DNA of 64,000 nucleotides from NCBI GenBank assembly GCA_023159155.1, contig JAJNNX010000024.1:124001-188000 (forward strand), given 5' to 3'. Source of the DNA: Ustulina deusta (Eukaryota; Ascomycota; Sordariomycetes; Xylariales; Xylariaceae). The notes under the pieces are model-generated. The model saw only the letters and a program-made list of their open reading frames with translations. It was not told the DNA's origin and searched no databases. Positions within the stretch are counted from its first letter, which is position 1, and every line of letters starts with the position of its first letter. Made by a program: the position numbers and the translations under genes. Below are positions 1-11,343 of this stretch, piece by piece.

Positions 1-65
1 ATGACGACGATCGGCCCAGACGCTGCGGCAGCTCTCAACTGGTGCTCGGAGGGGGCCAGGAGAAC

Positions 66-174
66 TCAATCAAAGCTAGGCAACTTCCGGGTATCCTCGA
101 TCATTCGCTCCAGTTTCGCATTCATGTCGTAGCGTTGGTTGACTTGACGTGCCAACGGTGCTAGCGTATGGCGT
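66..174 (-). other. Possible 3' terminal exon of a gene truncated by the window edge
   Basis: On the minus strand an open frame of about 35 residues ends at a TGA at 68-66. It reads as a charged helical segment containing RQVNQRYDMNAKLERMIED. It is preceded by a CTAAC branch-like site and a TAG at 163-161 that could be a splice acceptor. The base composition is normal, unlike the AT block that starts 100 bp away. I do not recognise a family. It could be the tail of a real gene, a transposon fragment or chance. Confidence 0.22.
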
Positions 175-267
175 TAGTCAGCTTGACTCATCCAAGCTCT
201 TGGCGCATTCTACAGCACATAATAGGGCACTCCACAAGTAGGGGGTACGCATGTATTAGGGGGAGCG

Positions 268-366
268 TAAGCCTTTTTTGGCTAGTTTTTAGATCGAAGC
301 TATTATTAAAGCACTAATAAAAAGTTTGATATATTGCTGCTTTAAAAGCTAGTTGTAAATTGCTTA
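268..366 (+). repeat. 99-bp direct repeat, copy 1 (less mutated)
   Basis: This aligns without gaps to 917-1015. At nearly every mismatch this copy carries C or G where the other has T or A, for example GATCGAAGC here against GATTAAAGT there. One position runs the other way. It marks the left edge of the AT block. Confidence 0.75.
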
Positions 367-479
367 TTGCTAAAATATAAAGCAAATAAAAAATAACGTA
401 TTAAAATAATAAAATTTAATTTCTAACAATCTTTTATTATTATTTTTTTTAGTTTTTAAGCTTTAGTAATGCAGCAGGG

Positions 480-770
480 CTAGTGCTAGCGGCCCGCTGG
501 CAGCTGCGAATGTGGCTGTACGTCAATTGTTAGCCGTATTCGGGCCGCCCGCGGCCCGAATCGGCTGATCTTCAGCTGTATTCAGGGGTTCGAATAGCTA
601 TAAAAGCCTTCGAACTTCTTAGAGCAACACTTACTTCACACGCATACCATACATACCAGTTTTCTAGTAGCAGGCGCTCTAGTTTGTTTTTGTTGTTTTT
701 AGTTGTTTTAGTGTCGAGTTGCCCCGTCCTTCTTTAGTAATTAAGGCAGCGGGCAGAATAAATTTGCTAT
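480..770 (+). promoter_or_regulatory. GC-normal island with TATA box and GC-rich hairpin
   Basis: An island of normal composition inside the AT block. At 539-560 there is a perfect inverted repeat with 10-bp arms (TTCGGGCCGC and its complement) around a 2-bp spacer. A TATAAAAG box lies at 599-606. It is followed 30-60 bp later by a C/A-rich ACACTTACTTCACACGC stretch that could be a transcription start. This layout fits the promoter part of an LTR or another element promoter. No intact coding region follows, because sequence after 770 is RIP-mutated. Confidence 0.45.
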
Positions 771-858
771 ATATTTATTATATATATATATTTATAATTA
801 TAATATTATAAAAAAATAAGTTATATAGTAGGTTTTTAAATTTTATAAAATTATTTAT
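761..858 (+). repeat. Outer 98-bp direct repeat, left copy (RIP-mutated)
   Basis: It aligns without gaps to 25083-25180, 24.3 kb away. Every mismatch I can see is G-to-A or C-to-T in this copy; for example TTTTATAAAAT here matches CCCTGCAGAAC context there. It is the left member of the pair that brackets the AT block. Confidence 0.72.
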
Positions 859-916
859 TTATAATATATAATAAAGCATTTTATAAATAAAAAATATATA
901 TATATTAAAAAAAACC

Positions 917-1015
917 TAAGTTTTTTTTAGTTAGTTTTTAGATTAAAGTTATTGTTAAAATATTAATAAAAAGTTTAATATATTATTATTTTAAAAGCTA
1001 GTTATAAATTGCTTA
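917..1015 (+). repeat. 99-bp direct repeat, copy 2 (RIP-mutated)
   Basis: This is the partner of 268-366, offset by 649 bp in direct orientation. It is depleted of C and G by transitions. Together the two copies bracket the GC-normal island and the left outer repeat. Confidence 0.75.
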
Positions 1016-1443
1016 AATTTATGTTTTAGATTATATTAAAATAATTATTTTAAATTATAATAAATAATTAGTTTAAATTTAATAAAGTATTTTATATATT
1101 AAAAAATATGTTTTAATTAGTTAGTTTATATAAATAGGGCTAATATAGCTTGCTATATAAAAAGTTTTATTATATATTATAAAAATTTTTTTTTTAAATA
1201 TTATATATTTTTAATATATATTATATAATAACAAATTTATATTAAATTTAAATTAATATTAAAGTAGTTTTGTTTTGTTTTGTTATTTTTAATTTATTAT
1301 TATTATTATATTTTTTAAAGCAGCTTTTATAAAAAAATAGCTTGCTAGCTCTGCTTTTTCTAACCTATATAGTAAAAATAAGTTCTATATAAATTTAAAA
1401 TAAATTTAAAGCTAATTTATATAGATTAAAAATCTATAATTAT

Positions 1444-1684
1444 TGTTACAATCAGTCAAATAAAGCTTTTATAGCTAGTTTATTAATATTATAAACAAAG
1501 ACTTTAAGCTAAAAAAAAAAAAAAAAAAAAAAAGTTAAAGTTTATAAGGTAGGTAGATATAAACTTTATATGTATAGCTGCAAAGTTAAGTTGGTCTATA
1601 TATAGATTTTTTATTTTATTGCTATATAGGTCTAAAGTTCTTGCAAGTTTTACTAAAACTATATAAACTATACTAACTATTATA
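1444..1684 (+). repeat. Left LTR of the 6.3-kb retrotransposon
   Basis: 241 bp starting TGTTACAATCAGTC. It contains a run of 23 A at 1511-1533 and a well-conserved core, TATATATAGATTTTTTATTT, shared with the right LTR. Mismatches to the right LTR are mostly transitions. Confidence 0.78.
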
Positions 1685-4600
1685 TTACTTTTTTTTAAAA
1701 CTAAAAGTTTAAATATAGTTTTAACTTAAAATTATTAATAATATTAAATTTATATAGTTTTTTTATATTATATTGCTTTATTATTATTTTTATAATTATT
1801 TATAAATTTATTAACTATTGCTATATATATTTATTTTTGTAATTTTATAAAAAGTTTAAAAGTTTTTTTATAAGTTTTATAAAATTAGTTAAGTTTAATT
1901 AGTATATTTTTAAAACTTTAAGCTATATATTAAATATTATTAAAATTGTAGCTTTTTTAAATAATTTAGTATTATAACTTTTTGTTTTTTTTATATATTT
2001 TTAATTGTTTAATTTGTTTAATTTTAAATTTTGTTTTATTATTAATATTTTTAATTAAAAGTAATAATTAAATTTATTAAAATAAAAAATTATTGCTTGC
2101 TTTTTATAATTAGTTAGTATAAAATAGGTTTTTTATTTTATAAAAATTAAACAAATTAAAAATATAACTAAATTTTTGTTTTTTTAAGATTTTAAAAAGT
2201 TTAATTAACTAAAAGTTTAATCTAGTAGTTAGTACTTATATTGCAAAACTTTTTTTTTTAAAAAAACTTTATTTTTTATTTTAAAGTTTATTAAATGTTT
2301 TTTGTTATTAGTTTATAGCTTATATTATTTTTATATAAAGGTTGCTATATTATGTGTTATTTTTTAAATATTCTAGGTTTAGCAGACTAGTTTAAACATT
2401 TATTATTTAATATTAAAATCTATAATAGTTTTACTAATATTTATTATTAAAGGGTTTTATATTTTAATTTTTATTGCTATTTTAATAATAATATATTAAT
2501 TAATAAATATTATAAAAAATTATATATAAAGTCTAAAATAAAAAAATAAATGTTTTAATTATTTTAGTATTTATTAATATAAAAATAAAGTTGTTAGTCT
2601 AGTTTTTAATTAGTTAATTTTATTGCTTTTTAAGTTTAAAAATAGTAAGTATTATTAAAGTAATGCTTAATATTTATAAAACTATTAATTATTATTATAA
2701 ACTTAGAAATAAATAGTTCTATATTATTTAATATTTATATATTTAGTATACTAAAAAATCTATATAGATTTTTATAGTATTATATAGCTAATAATTTTAT
2801 AATATTTGTTTTTTTGCTAAATAAAGTTATAATTAGACAGCTAAACTTATTTATAAATATTTATATATAGTTATAACTCTATTAGTTAAATAATATATTT
2901 TTGCTATTTATTATTATATATTACTATATTATAGCTAGTATAAATAATAAGTAAAAAAAAACTAAAAGTTTTATTTTATAATATTTTGTTTTTTTTATAT
3001 TTATAATAATTATATATATATTATTTATAATTATATTTTAAATAAAACTAGTAGTATTTTTGTTTTAATATTTTGATTATTTTATATTAACTTTAATATA
3101 TAATAATTAAAAATATATAAGCTTTTTAAATTAAAGTTATATAAAAAAATAGTTCTATTTAAGATAACCTTAAATATATATAGCTTTTTGTTTTTATTTT
3201 TTAAATTTTATAATTAGTTTTTTTGTTTGATTAGATTTACTAAGTTAGTTCTTTAAAAAGTATTAAATAAAAAGTTTATAATTAATATAAGATTTAATAT
3301 TTTATTAGGTAGAACTAATACTATTATTTATTTTTTAGTTTTTTTAGTTTTAATTATAAAAAATTTAGTTATTCTTTTTAATAAAACATTAATTATTATA
3401 TTTTTTTATTTTAGTTAGTATTAAAAAGTAATATTAAAGTTTAATAAAAAGTTAGCTTAGTATATTTATTATATTAATAAAATTTAGTTTTAAAAAGCTT
3501 TAAATAGTAATGTTTTAAAGTTTATATTATTATTAAAAATTTATAGTTTTAAATTAGGTAAACTTGTTTAGTTAATATTATTATTTTAAAAAATATTTTA
3601 TAAATTTTTAGGTTATATTTTTTTATTACTATTAAATAACTTTTTTTATTATATTATATAAAATATTTATTTTTATTTATATTAATTAGCTAAGCTTAAA
3701 AAAAACTAAAATAAATATTTTATAAGCTACTAGTTTTATATGTTTAAAAGCTTGTTTTTGTTTTAGTTTTATTATAAACAGTTTATTTTTTTTTAATAGT
3801 TAATTTAAAAAAGCAATAATTTTACTAATATAATAAATAAATATATAAATATAATTATAAAGCTTAAAAAATAACTAGATTAATTTAGTACTTTTAAAAT
3901 TATTAAAGTTTTAATTTAAAATTGTTTAGATTTTTGTAGGGTTAATTCTAATTTTTATTTTAGTTTTTATAATTATTTTTAAATAATTAATAATAAATAT
4001 ATTAAAACAAAATTTCTTAATATTTTTTTAATATTTAGTTTAATATAAGTAATAGATTATTTTTTTATAATAGGTCTAGTGCTATTTTTTAGTTTTAAAA
4101 TAAATTAAAATATTATTTATATAAATATTTATAAACTTATTTAGAAATTTTTAAATTTATATATTAATAAAAGTTTATTATTAAACTAGTTTTATTTTTA
4201 AACTAAATAATAAAGCTTTTTATTAAAATATTTTTTTATAAGTTTAAAAAAAAATAAAATAATAGAATTTTATAAATTAAATAATATTATAATAATTAAA
4301 TAATATTATAATAATTAAATATAATATTATTAATATTTAAAACTAATATAATTTAATTTTTTAAATATATATTTTTTTATTAATAATTAATTATAAATTT
4401 ATATTTAATTAATTTAAATTTAAATATAAATAAAATAAAAATAATATTTAAGTTTATATTTTATTTAATAAAGTTTATAATTAATAGCTTATTTATAAAT
4501 TTTTTTTTAAATAAAATAAACTATATAAATATATAATATTAATAAAAGCTAAAAGTATATTTTTTATTATTAAGTTCTAGTATTATATTAAATCTTAGTT

Positions 4601-5854
4601 ATAATAATAATAAAATTTTAGATTTTTTTTTTAAAAAAAACTCCTTTAAATATAATAATTAAAAAAGCAAAACGTTTTATATTAATTTTATATACTAAAG
4701 ATTTTTTTTTTTTAAAAATAAAATTAGTTTATTATTAAAAATCTTTTATAGTACTATTTAATTAATTTAAATTTATTTTTTTTGCAAAATATTAATTATT
4801 TTTAAGTTTTTTTTAAATAATTTAGTATAGCTATTTTTAGTTATTATAAACTTAATTATAATAAGTTTTTTTAAAGTTTTTTTAGCTAGTTGTTTTTATT
4901 TTTTTTAGTAAAAATAATTCTAAAAGTTTTATATAATTTTTTTAATAGTATCTTGGTTTTTTTTTTTTTAAAGTTATTATATAGACTTTTTTTATTTTAG
5001 GTTTAAAGGTCCTAAGTTTTTTTTTTGTTTTTTTAGTTTTAGTTATTTTTAAAATAATTGTTTTGTTTTTAAAAAATTATTTTAATATTTAATAATATTT
5101 TTTTAACGCTTAATTATATTAATTTATATTTTTTTGTATTTTTAGGTTTATATTTTATTATTTATAGCTAAAAAGTTTAACTATAATTATTAGCAAAAAT
5201 TAAGCTAATAAAAATAAATTATTTAATTAGATTAACTATTATTTTTAGGTTTTTATTAGAATATTTTGTTTTATTAACTATTTAATACTAATAATAATAT
5301 TATAACTAAAATTAATAATTTAAAATATTTAGTTTTTAAATTATTAGTTATTAATTTTTATAGTATATATTAAATATTTTGCTTTAGTAATTATAAAATT
5401 TTTAAAGTTTAGCTAACTAAACTATTTTTGTTTTTAATTATTGCTTAATTTATTATATAGACTTATAGCTAATTATTAAAAAAATATAAGTTTTAATATT
5501 ATATATAACTAAAGTTTTTATTTTAATATTATTAATTTATAATTAAATAAATATTTTAAAAGTAATTAATTTATTTTAGTTATATATTTTAATTAAAATA
5601 AATAAAAAAGTTAATAAAAAAACTTTTATTAGTTTTATTTATTTTTTAAATTAAATAAATTACTAGAGCTATTTTTATTATAGCTTTCTTTTGCTAGTTA
5701 AATATTTAAAATTTTAGGTTTTTAGTTAAGGCAATTAACTAATATATATTTTTTTTTATTATAAATAAAATAAGTTTTATTATTTTAATAAGCTTTTTTT
5801 TATTTTATAATTAGTGCTTATTTTAATTATTTTAAAATAAATATTTTAAAACTG

Positions 5855-6110
5855 TTTGAATGGAGTGTACTGCATATTTCCAAGGCAGCAGTACATGCCT
5901 GCAAGGTTGGTGGAATACAGTCCATTCACTATATGCCACACTCAAAGGAAGGAGAGAAAGGAAGGAAATGGGGAGGTGGGAGCCCCCTATATACCCCTCC
6001 GTACGGAGGGGTCTGTAGGTGGTCCCTGGCTGGACCCCTTGGCCTAGACCCCCCTTGGCTAGACCCCTTCGTACGAAGGGGTCCATAATTGCGTACGATT
6101 AATCCAACAA
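5855..6110. other. GC-normal island with two perfect palindromes, possible late insertion
   Basis: About 255 bp of normal base composition sits inside the RIP-mutated interior of the retrotransposon. It holds a 20-bp perfect palindrome at 5993-6012 and a 22-bp perfect palindrome at 6062-6083. Both are centred on GTACG-type sequence with CCCCT/AGGGG arms. Between them are degenerate copies of a TTGGC(C)TAGACCCC motif. The short open frames on both strands are simple consequences of the palindromes and I do not call them genes. It could be a small non-autonomous element or minisatellite that entered after RIP. No clear terminal inverted repeat or target duplication was found. Confidence 0.5.
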
Positions 6111-7479
6111 AAACTTTTAAAGTGAGCCAAAAGTTAGTAAGCTAGTTTATTAAAAGTTTAGTTATTTAAGTTAGATTTTTGTTTAATTAAACTAATAAGT
6201 TTAATTTATTAATAGTTTTTATAAGTTTGTTTAGTATTATATATTAATTTAATAATTTTATTAATAAATAATTTATAAAAAATATTTAAATTTATAAAAG
6301 CTTTATATAAATTCTTTTTTTAAAATTTATATAAAAATAGTTTTATAATTTATATTTTTATTATAATTTAATAAATTAATATTTTTAAATTAAGCTATTA
6401 AATATAAAAATAAATTTATTAATATTTTTATTTATTTTATATATATAAACTTAATATATTTTATAAATAGTAGTTATTTAGTTAAAATTATAATAAATTA
6501 TTAATAAAACTTAAATTATTTTAATAATATTATTAAATAATTTTTTAATTAAATAAAACTATATTTTTATTAATTTTTTAATATATTTTTTTATTTAGTT
6601 TATAATATATTAAAATTAATTATTTTTAGTTTAAAACATAATAATATTTTTATTTAGTTTTTTTGTTAATTTATAAACTTAATTATTAAATAAAGCTTTA
6701 TTTTTTATAAACTTACTAAAATTAGTTTTTTATATTTTAGTTTTTTTAATATAAAAAAAGTTTAAAGCGTTAAAAAATAAATTAATAAAATAAAAAATAA
6801 ATAAAATAATAAAACCAAAAAGTTTAAAGTTAATATTTTTAAATATGTTTTTTATTATTAAATTATAGTTATTTTTTAAAAATATTAAAATAAATATATT
6901 AAAAAATTAATCTTTTATTTTTTTTATTTATTAAAAAGGTTTTATTAGAACTAATATAAAATTATAAGTTTATATAGTTATAATATTTAGTGCTATATTT
7001 TTAAATATATTATTTATTTTAAATTGTTTTAGTTTTAGTTTAAATTTTGTTTTTTTAAGTTTTAATTTTTTGTTTTTTTTAGATTTTTTTTTAAATATTA
7101 GTTTGTTTAAAACATTTATAAAGAAGTCTAATATTTAAATTTTTTTTTTTTTATAAAAAAAAAAATTTTAAAATTGTTTAATAGTAAAAAGCTAGTTATA
7201 TTTAAAAGTTAAAATTATTTTAATTATTTAAAAACTAAAAATAAAATAAAATTATTTAAAATTAAATTTTTTATAAGTTATTAATTTTTAAATAATATAA
7301 AAATTAAAAGTTTTATTAAAACTATATTAAAATTAAATTTATATTATAAAATATATAATTTTTTATATTAAATATATAACTAAAAAAAAAAGTTTATTTA
7401 TATTTTATTAATTATAACAAAATAAAAAATATATATTTATTAAATATTTATTAATAAATAATTAGTAAGCTTAAAATAA

Positions 7480-7718
7480 TGTTATAATTAATTAAATAAA
7501 GTTTTTATAGTTAGTTTATTAATACTATAAATAAAAACTTTAAAAAAAAAAAAAAAAAAAAAAAAAAGTTAAAATTTATAAAGTAAATAAATATAGATTT
7601 TATATATATAGCTGCAAAGTTAGGTTAGTCTATATATAGATTTTTTATTTTATTGCTATATAGGTCTAGAGTTCTTATAGGTTTTACTAAAACTATATAA
7701 ACTATATTAACTATTATA
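7480..7718 (+). repeat. Right LTR of the 6.3-kb retrotransposon
   Basis: 239 bp starting TGTTATAATTAATT, co-linear with 1444-1684 and with an A-run of 26 at 7542-7567. It is followed directly by ATTAT, which repeats the 5 bp before the left LTR. Confidence 0.78.
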
Positions 7719-10700
7719 ATTATAATAAAGCGCTAAATATATTATATTTATTACGCTTATTATATAACTAAAATATATATAATATAAATATAAATTAAAT
7801 TTAATACTAAATTAATATAAAATTTTAATATTTACTATAATAATAATATAAATATAAATATTTTTAAATATATTTATTATATTTATATTTATAAAAATAA
7901 TTATTTTAATAATTATATTTTTATAAATATATTATATAAATTTAATATAAAGAATTATACTATTAATAAATAATAAAACTTATTTATATAAACTTATTAA
8001 GCTGCTTATTTAAACTAAATTAATAAAAAAAATTTTAAAGCTTTTTGTTTTATTAGCTATAAATATTTTAAATAAATTAAAAACAAATTTAATACTAATT
8101 TATATAGCTTTTTTTTTAAAAATAATTAGTAATATTTAAAAATAAGTTTATTACATTACTAATAAAAAAAAATATTAAAAAAAAAAGTAAAGCATAAATA
8201 AAACAAATATAATATAAATTTAAAATAAATAACGCTTAAGTTTTAAATTAAATTTAATTTTAACTTTTTTATAACTAGAATTTTTTGCTAAATTACTATA
8301 GGCTACTATATATTTTTATTATATATATAATATTATAAAAATAACTAAAACATAATATATTTATATAATTATTAAGCTAGATCTTATATATAAATATATT
8401 ATAATAAAAAAGCAAGCTTTATTTATATTTAGTTTTTTTAATATTAAAATATTTTATAATTAACCTTAAAATAAAACGTTTTAAAGCCTAAAGCTTTTTA
8501 TTTATTAATATTTTATAATACTATTTTATTATATTAAAAAACTAATAGCTTAATAGTTTTAAGTTCTTTTTGTTTACTTTTTTATTATAAATATATTAAA
8601 TAATATTATAGTAAAAACTATAGCTTAGATATATATTATAATTAATACTTAAACAAATTAACTTATTTTAGAATATATTTTTTGCTTAGGTTTTTATAAA
8701 AATACAATATATAAGTTAAAATAGTAACAAATAATTTATAATATAAATTAGTATATTTTTTTAGTTTAATAGTTTGTTTATATAAATTATTAAGCAAGCT
8801 AGTTTTTTTGTTATATTTAATATTATATAAACTTTAAAATAGTTTTTATTTATTTTTATATTATAAAAAAATATTTAAAAATATAATTTATTTTGTGCTA
8901 ATTATATTGCTAACTTTAAAAGGCCTAATATATACTATTTTTAAAAGTTATTTAAATTAAAATTATTATAAGTAATTTTTTTTAAATAAAAAAAGCTATG
9001 CTATATTATAATAAATATTATATTAATTATTAATATATTATATAAGTTTTTGTTAGCTATAGCTATTTTTAATATAAGTTTAATTAATATTAATTTTATA
9101 ACTAGGTTTTTTTTTTAAAGTTTTTTATTTATAAAAAAATAAGTATATTATATTTTAAATTAAACAATAAATATAAAAACTTTTAAATATTAATATATCT
9201 AATATAAAATTAATATAAACTAAATATAATATAAATATATATAAACTTATTAATAAGCTTTAAATTATTTTAAAAAAAAAATTATATATTTTATTATATA
9301 TATAAAAAGCTAATATTTAAAGCAATATAAGCTAAACTGTTATATTCTAGTTTAAGCATTATATTTTATATATTTTTATTATTAATTTATAGTTTTTTTA
9401 TATTAATTTTATTAAGCTAGTATATATTAAATAGATATATAAGTTTTTATAGTACTAGTTATATAAATTTATTCTATTTTAAAAATATAAGGTTAGCTAG
9501 TTTTTAATAAGTTTTATTAATTAGAATATAAGTTAGTAATTATAGCAAAATTAGTTTAAAAAAAATATTTGCTAGTTTATTATTTAAAAAAGTTATTTAA
9601 TAAACTTAAAAGCAGATATTTTAATATATTATAAATATAAAAATTTTTTAAAGCAAATCTAAAAAAAGCAAATTTTTAATTAATATATTAGCTAGCTTTT
9701 ATTAAACTGTTATATTATTAATATAAATTACTACTATGCTTAATTTTTAATATATATATTAATATATAAACGTTAGTTAAATCGCAATAGTTTTAAATAT
9801 ATTAATATTTAAGTTTGTTTTAATATTAAAGCAAAAATAAGCAAAAATTTATAACTCCAAAACAAAAACAAATTTTTACTAAAATTTTATTATTAAGCTT
9901 TTTTTATATTAAAAACTACTAAAGCTTATTTTTAATATATTTATAAATAAATAAAAATATTTATAGTTTATATTTATTAAAAAATAAATTTTATTAAAAT
10001 TGTTTAATAAGTTATACTATTATTTAAAGTTTTGTTTTATAAGTATAAAAAAAATATAAAATATATATATTTAAAATATATAAAATAAACCTTATATATA
10101 TAAAAAAAATTTTTTTTTAAAAGAACTACTAATAAACAAAAGCTTAAGTAGCTTAAAATTTGTTTAATTTTACAGCAAAAAAAATATAGTTTTTTAAATA
10201 TTTTAGATATAATTTTGTTAGTTTTAACTAGTTTTATTTTTAATAGCTAAGCTTATATTAAAATTGTATTAATTTTAATTCTAAAGATTTTAAAGCATAT
10301 ATTTTTATTATTATTTTTTTGTTTAATATAAAACTTAATATATTTAAAAACTAATTATATTTTTAGTAAATTATTTATATATAGTTTTGCTAAGTTAAAA
10401 AAACTATAAATATAAAATTATTTAAATAGTATATAATATATATAAAAAAAAGTAATATTTTTAGTAGCTAGTAAAAACTTTTTGTAAAAAAGTTAAAAAT
10501 AAAAAAAATAATCCAAAGACCGAAAAAAAAGCAGTTTTTATAAAAAAATAGTTTTTTTATTTAAAACTAAAGAGCTAGCAATATAAATATACTACTAAAA
10601 TTAAATAAAACATATTTTTTAAGTTTTTTTTAATTAGGGTTATTTTTTTGCTTAATATTTGAACTATTTTAAATATTTATTAAATAGTTAAATATTTAAA

Positions 10701-11013
10701 AACTATATGTTCGGGGCATATTAAATTATTTACTAACTTAATTTAAAAAAAAACAAATAGTAGATTTATTGCTAGTTTTTGTTTGATTTAAAGATTAAGT
10801 CTAGTAGTAAGTATAGTAGGCCCGAAAGGTTAAATATTTTTAAAATTTAGTTTAGAGCTAAATCTAATATAATTTAAGTTTTAATTATAAAATAGTTTTT
10901 GTTTATAAAGCAGAAATTATTAAATCGGCTTAGTTTTAAAAGTTCTAAATATTTAAAAAATGTTCCGTGCTATAGTATTCTAAAAAGTATGTTTTTTAAG
11001 TTATATAATGAAA
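7719..11013. other. AT-rich spacer between the two inner elements
   Basis: 3.3 kb of RIP-like sequence with no ORF. Composition becomes less extreme from about 10640, with short GC-bearing words such as GGCCCGAAAGG near 10820. If the nesting model is right, this is interior sequence of the older outer element. Confidence 0.6.
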
Positions 11014-11343
11014 TGGAGCAGGGCTCCTAATCAGCGTATTGCATACTCAAACTAACTAAACCTACCTAATTTTTCCGTATCGGACTACGTTTTCCGGCTT
11101 GCGGATTTTGGTACGTATTAGGTTAAAATCTAATTCGTAATTATAAATAAAAATGCAATAATTAATTAATAAAAACAAATTTCTAACTTCTATTTAATAT
11201 TTTGTAATAATTGTTTATTATTTACTGCTAGAAAAAGAAGTTTTTTATACTTTTTGTTTTTATAATTTCTAAAGTTTTTAAGAATATGTTTTATTTTATA
11301 ACTAAAGATTTATTTTTTATATATATATACTAGCTTTACTATA
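11014..11343 (+). repeat. Left terminal repeat of the 12.7-kb unit
   Basis: The outer (left) half, to about 11145, keeps normal C and G. The inner half is converted to A and T. The central segment AATTAATTAATAAAAACAAA is identical in both copies. Confidence 0.7.

Larger units (their letters stand above)
1444..7718. mobile_element. RIP-degenerated LTR retrotransposon, about 6.3 kb, with target-site duplication
   Basis: Two direct repeats of about 240 bp (1444-1684 and 7480-7718) lie 6.0 kb apart. Both begin with TG and end with TA, as expected if a canonical TG...CA LTR suffered a C-to-T change. The 5 bp before the left LTR (1439-1443) and after the right LTR (7719-7723) are both ATTAT, a target-site duplication, although in AT-rich DNA a chance match is not negligible. 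The total of 6275 bp suits a Gypsy or Copia element. The interior (1685-7479) is so depleted of C and G that no gag, protease, RT or integrase motif can be read, so superfamily and orientation are unknown. A later GC-normal insert may sit at 5855-6110. Confidence 0.78.

Noticed and set aside
5832..6086. Overlapping frames of 84 and 63 codons on both strands in the GC-normal island
   Set aside because: They exist because the island is palindromic and lacks stop codons by composition; no domain, no splice signals.
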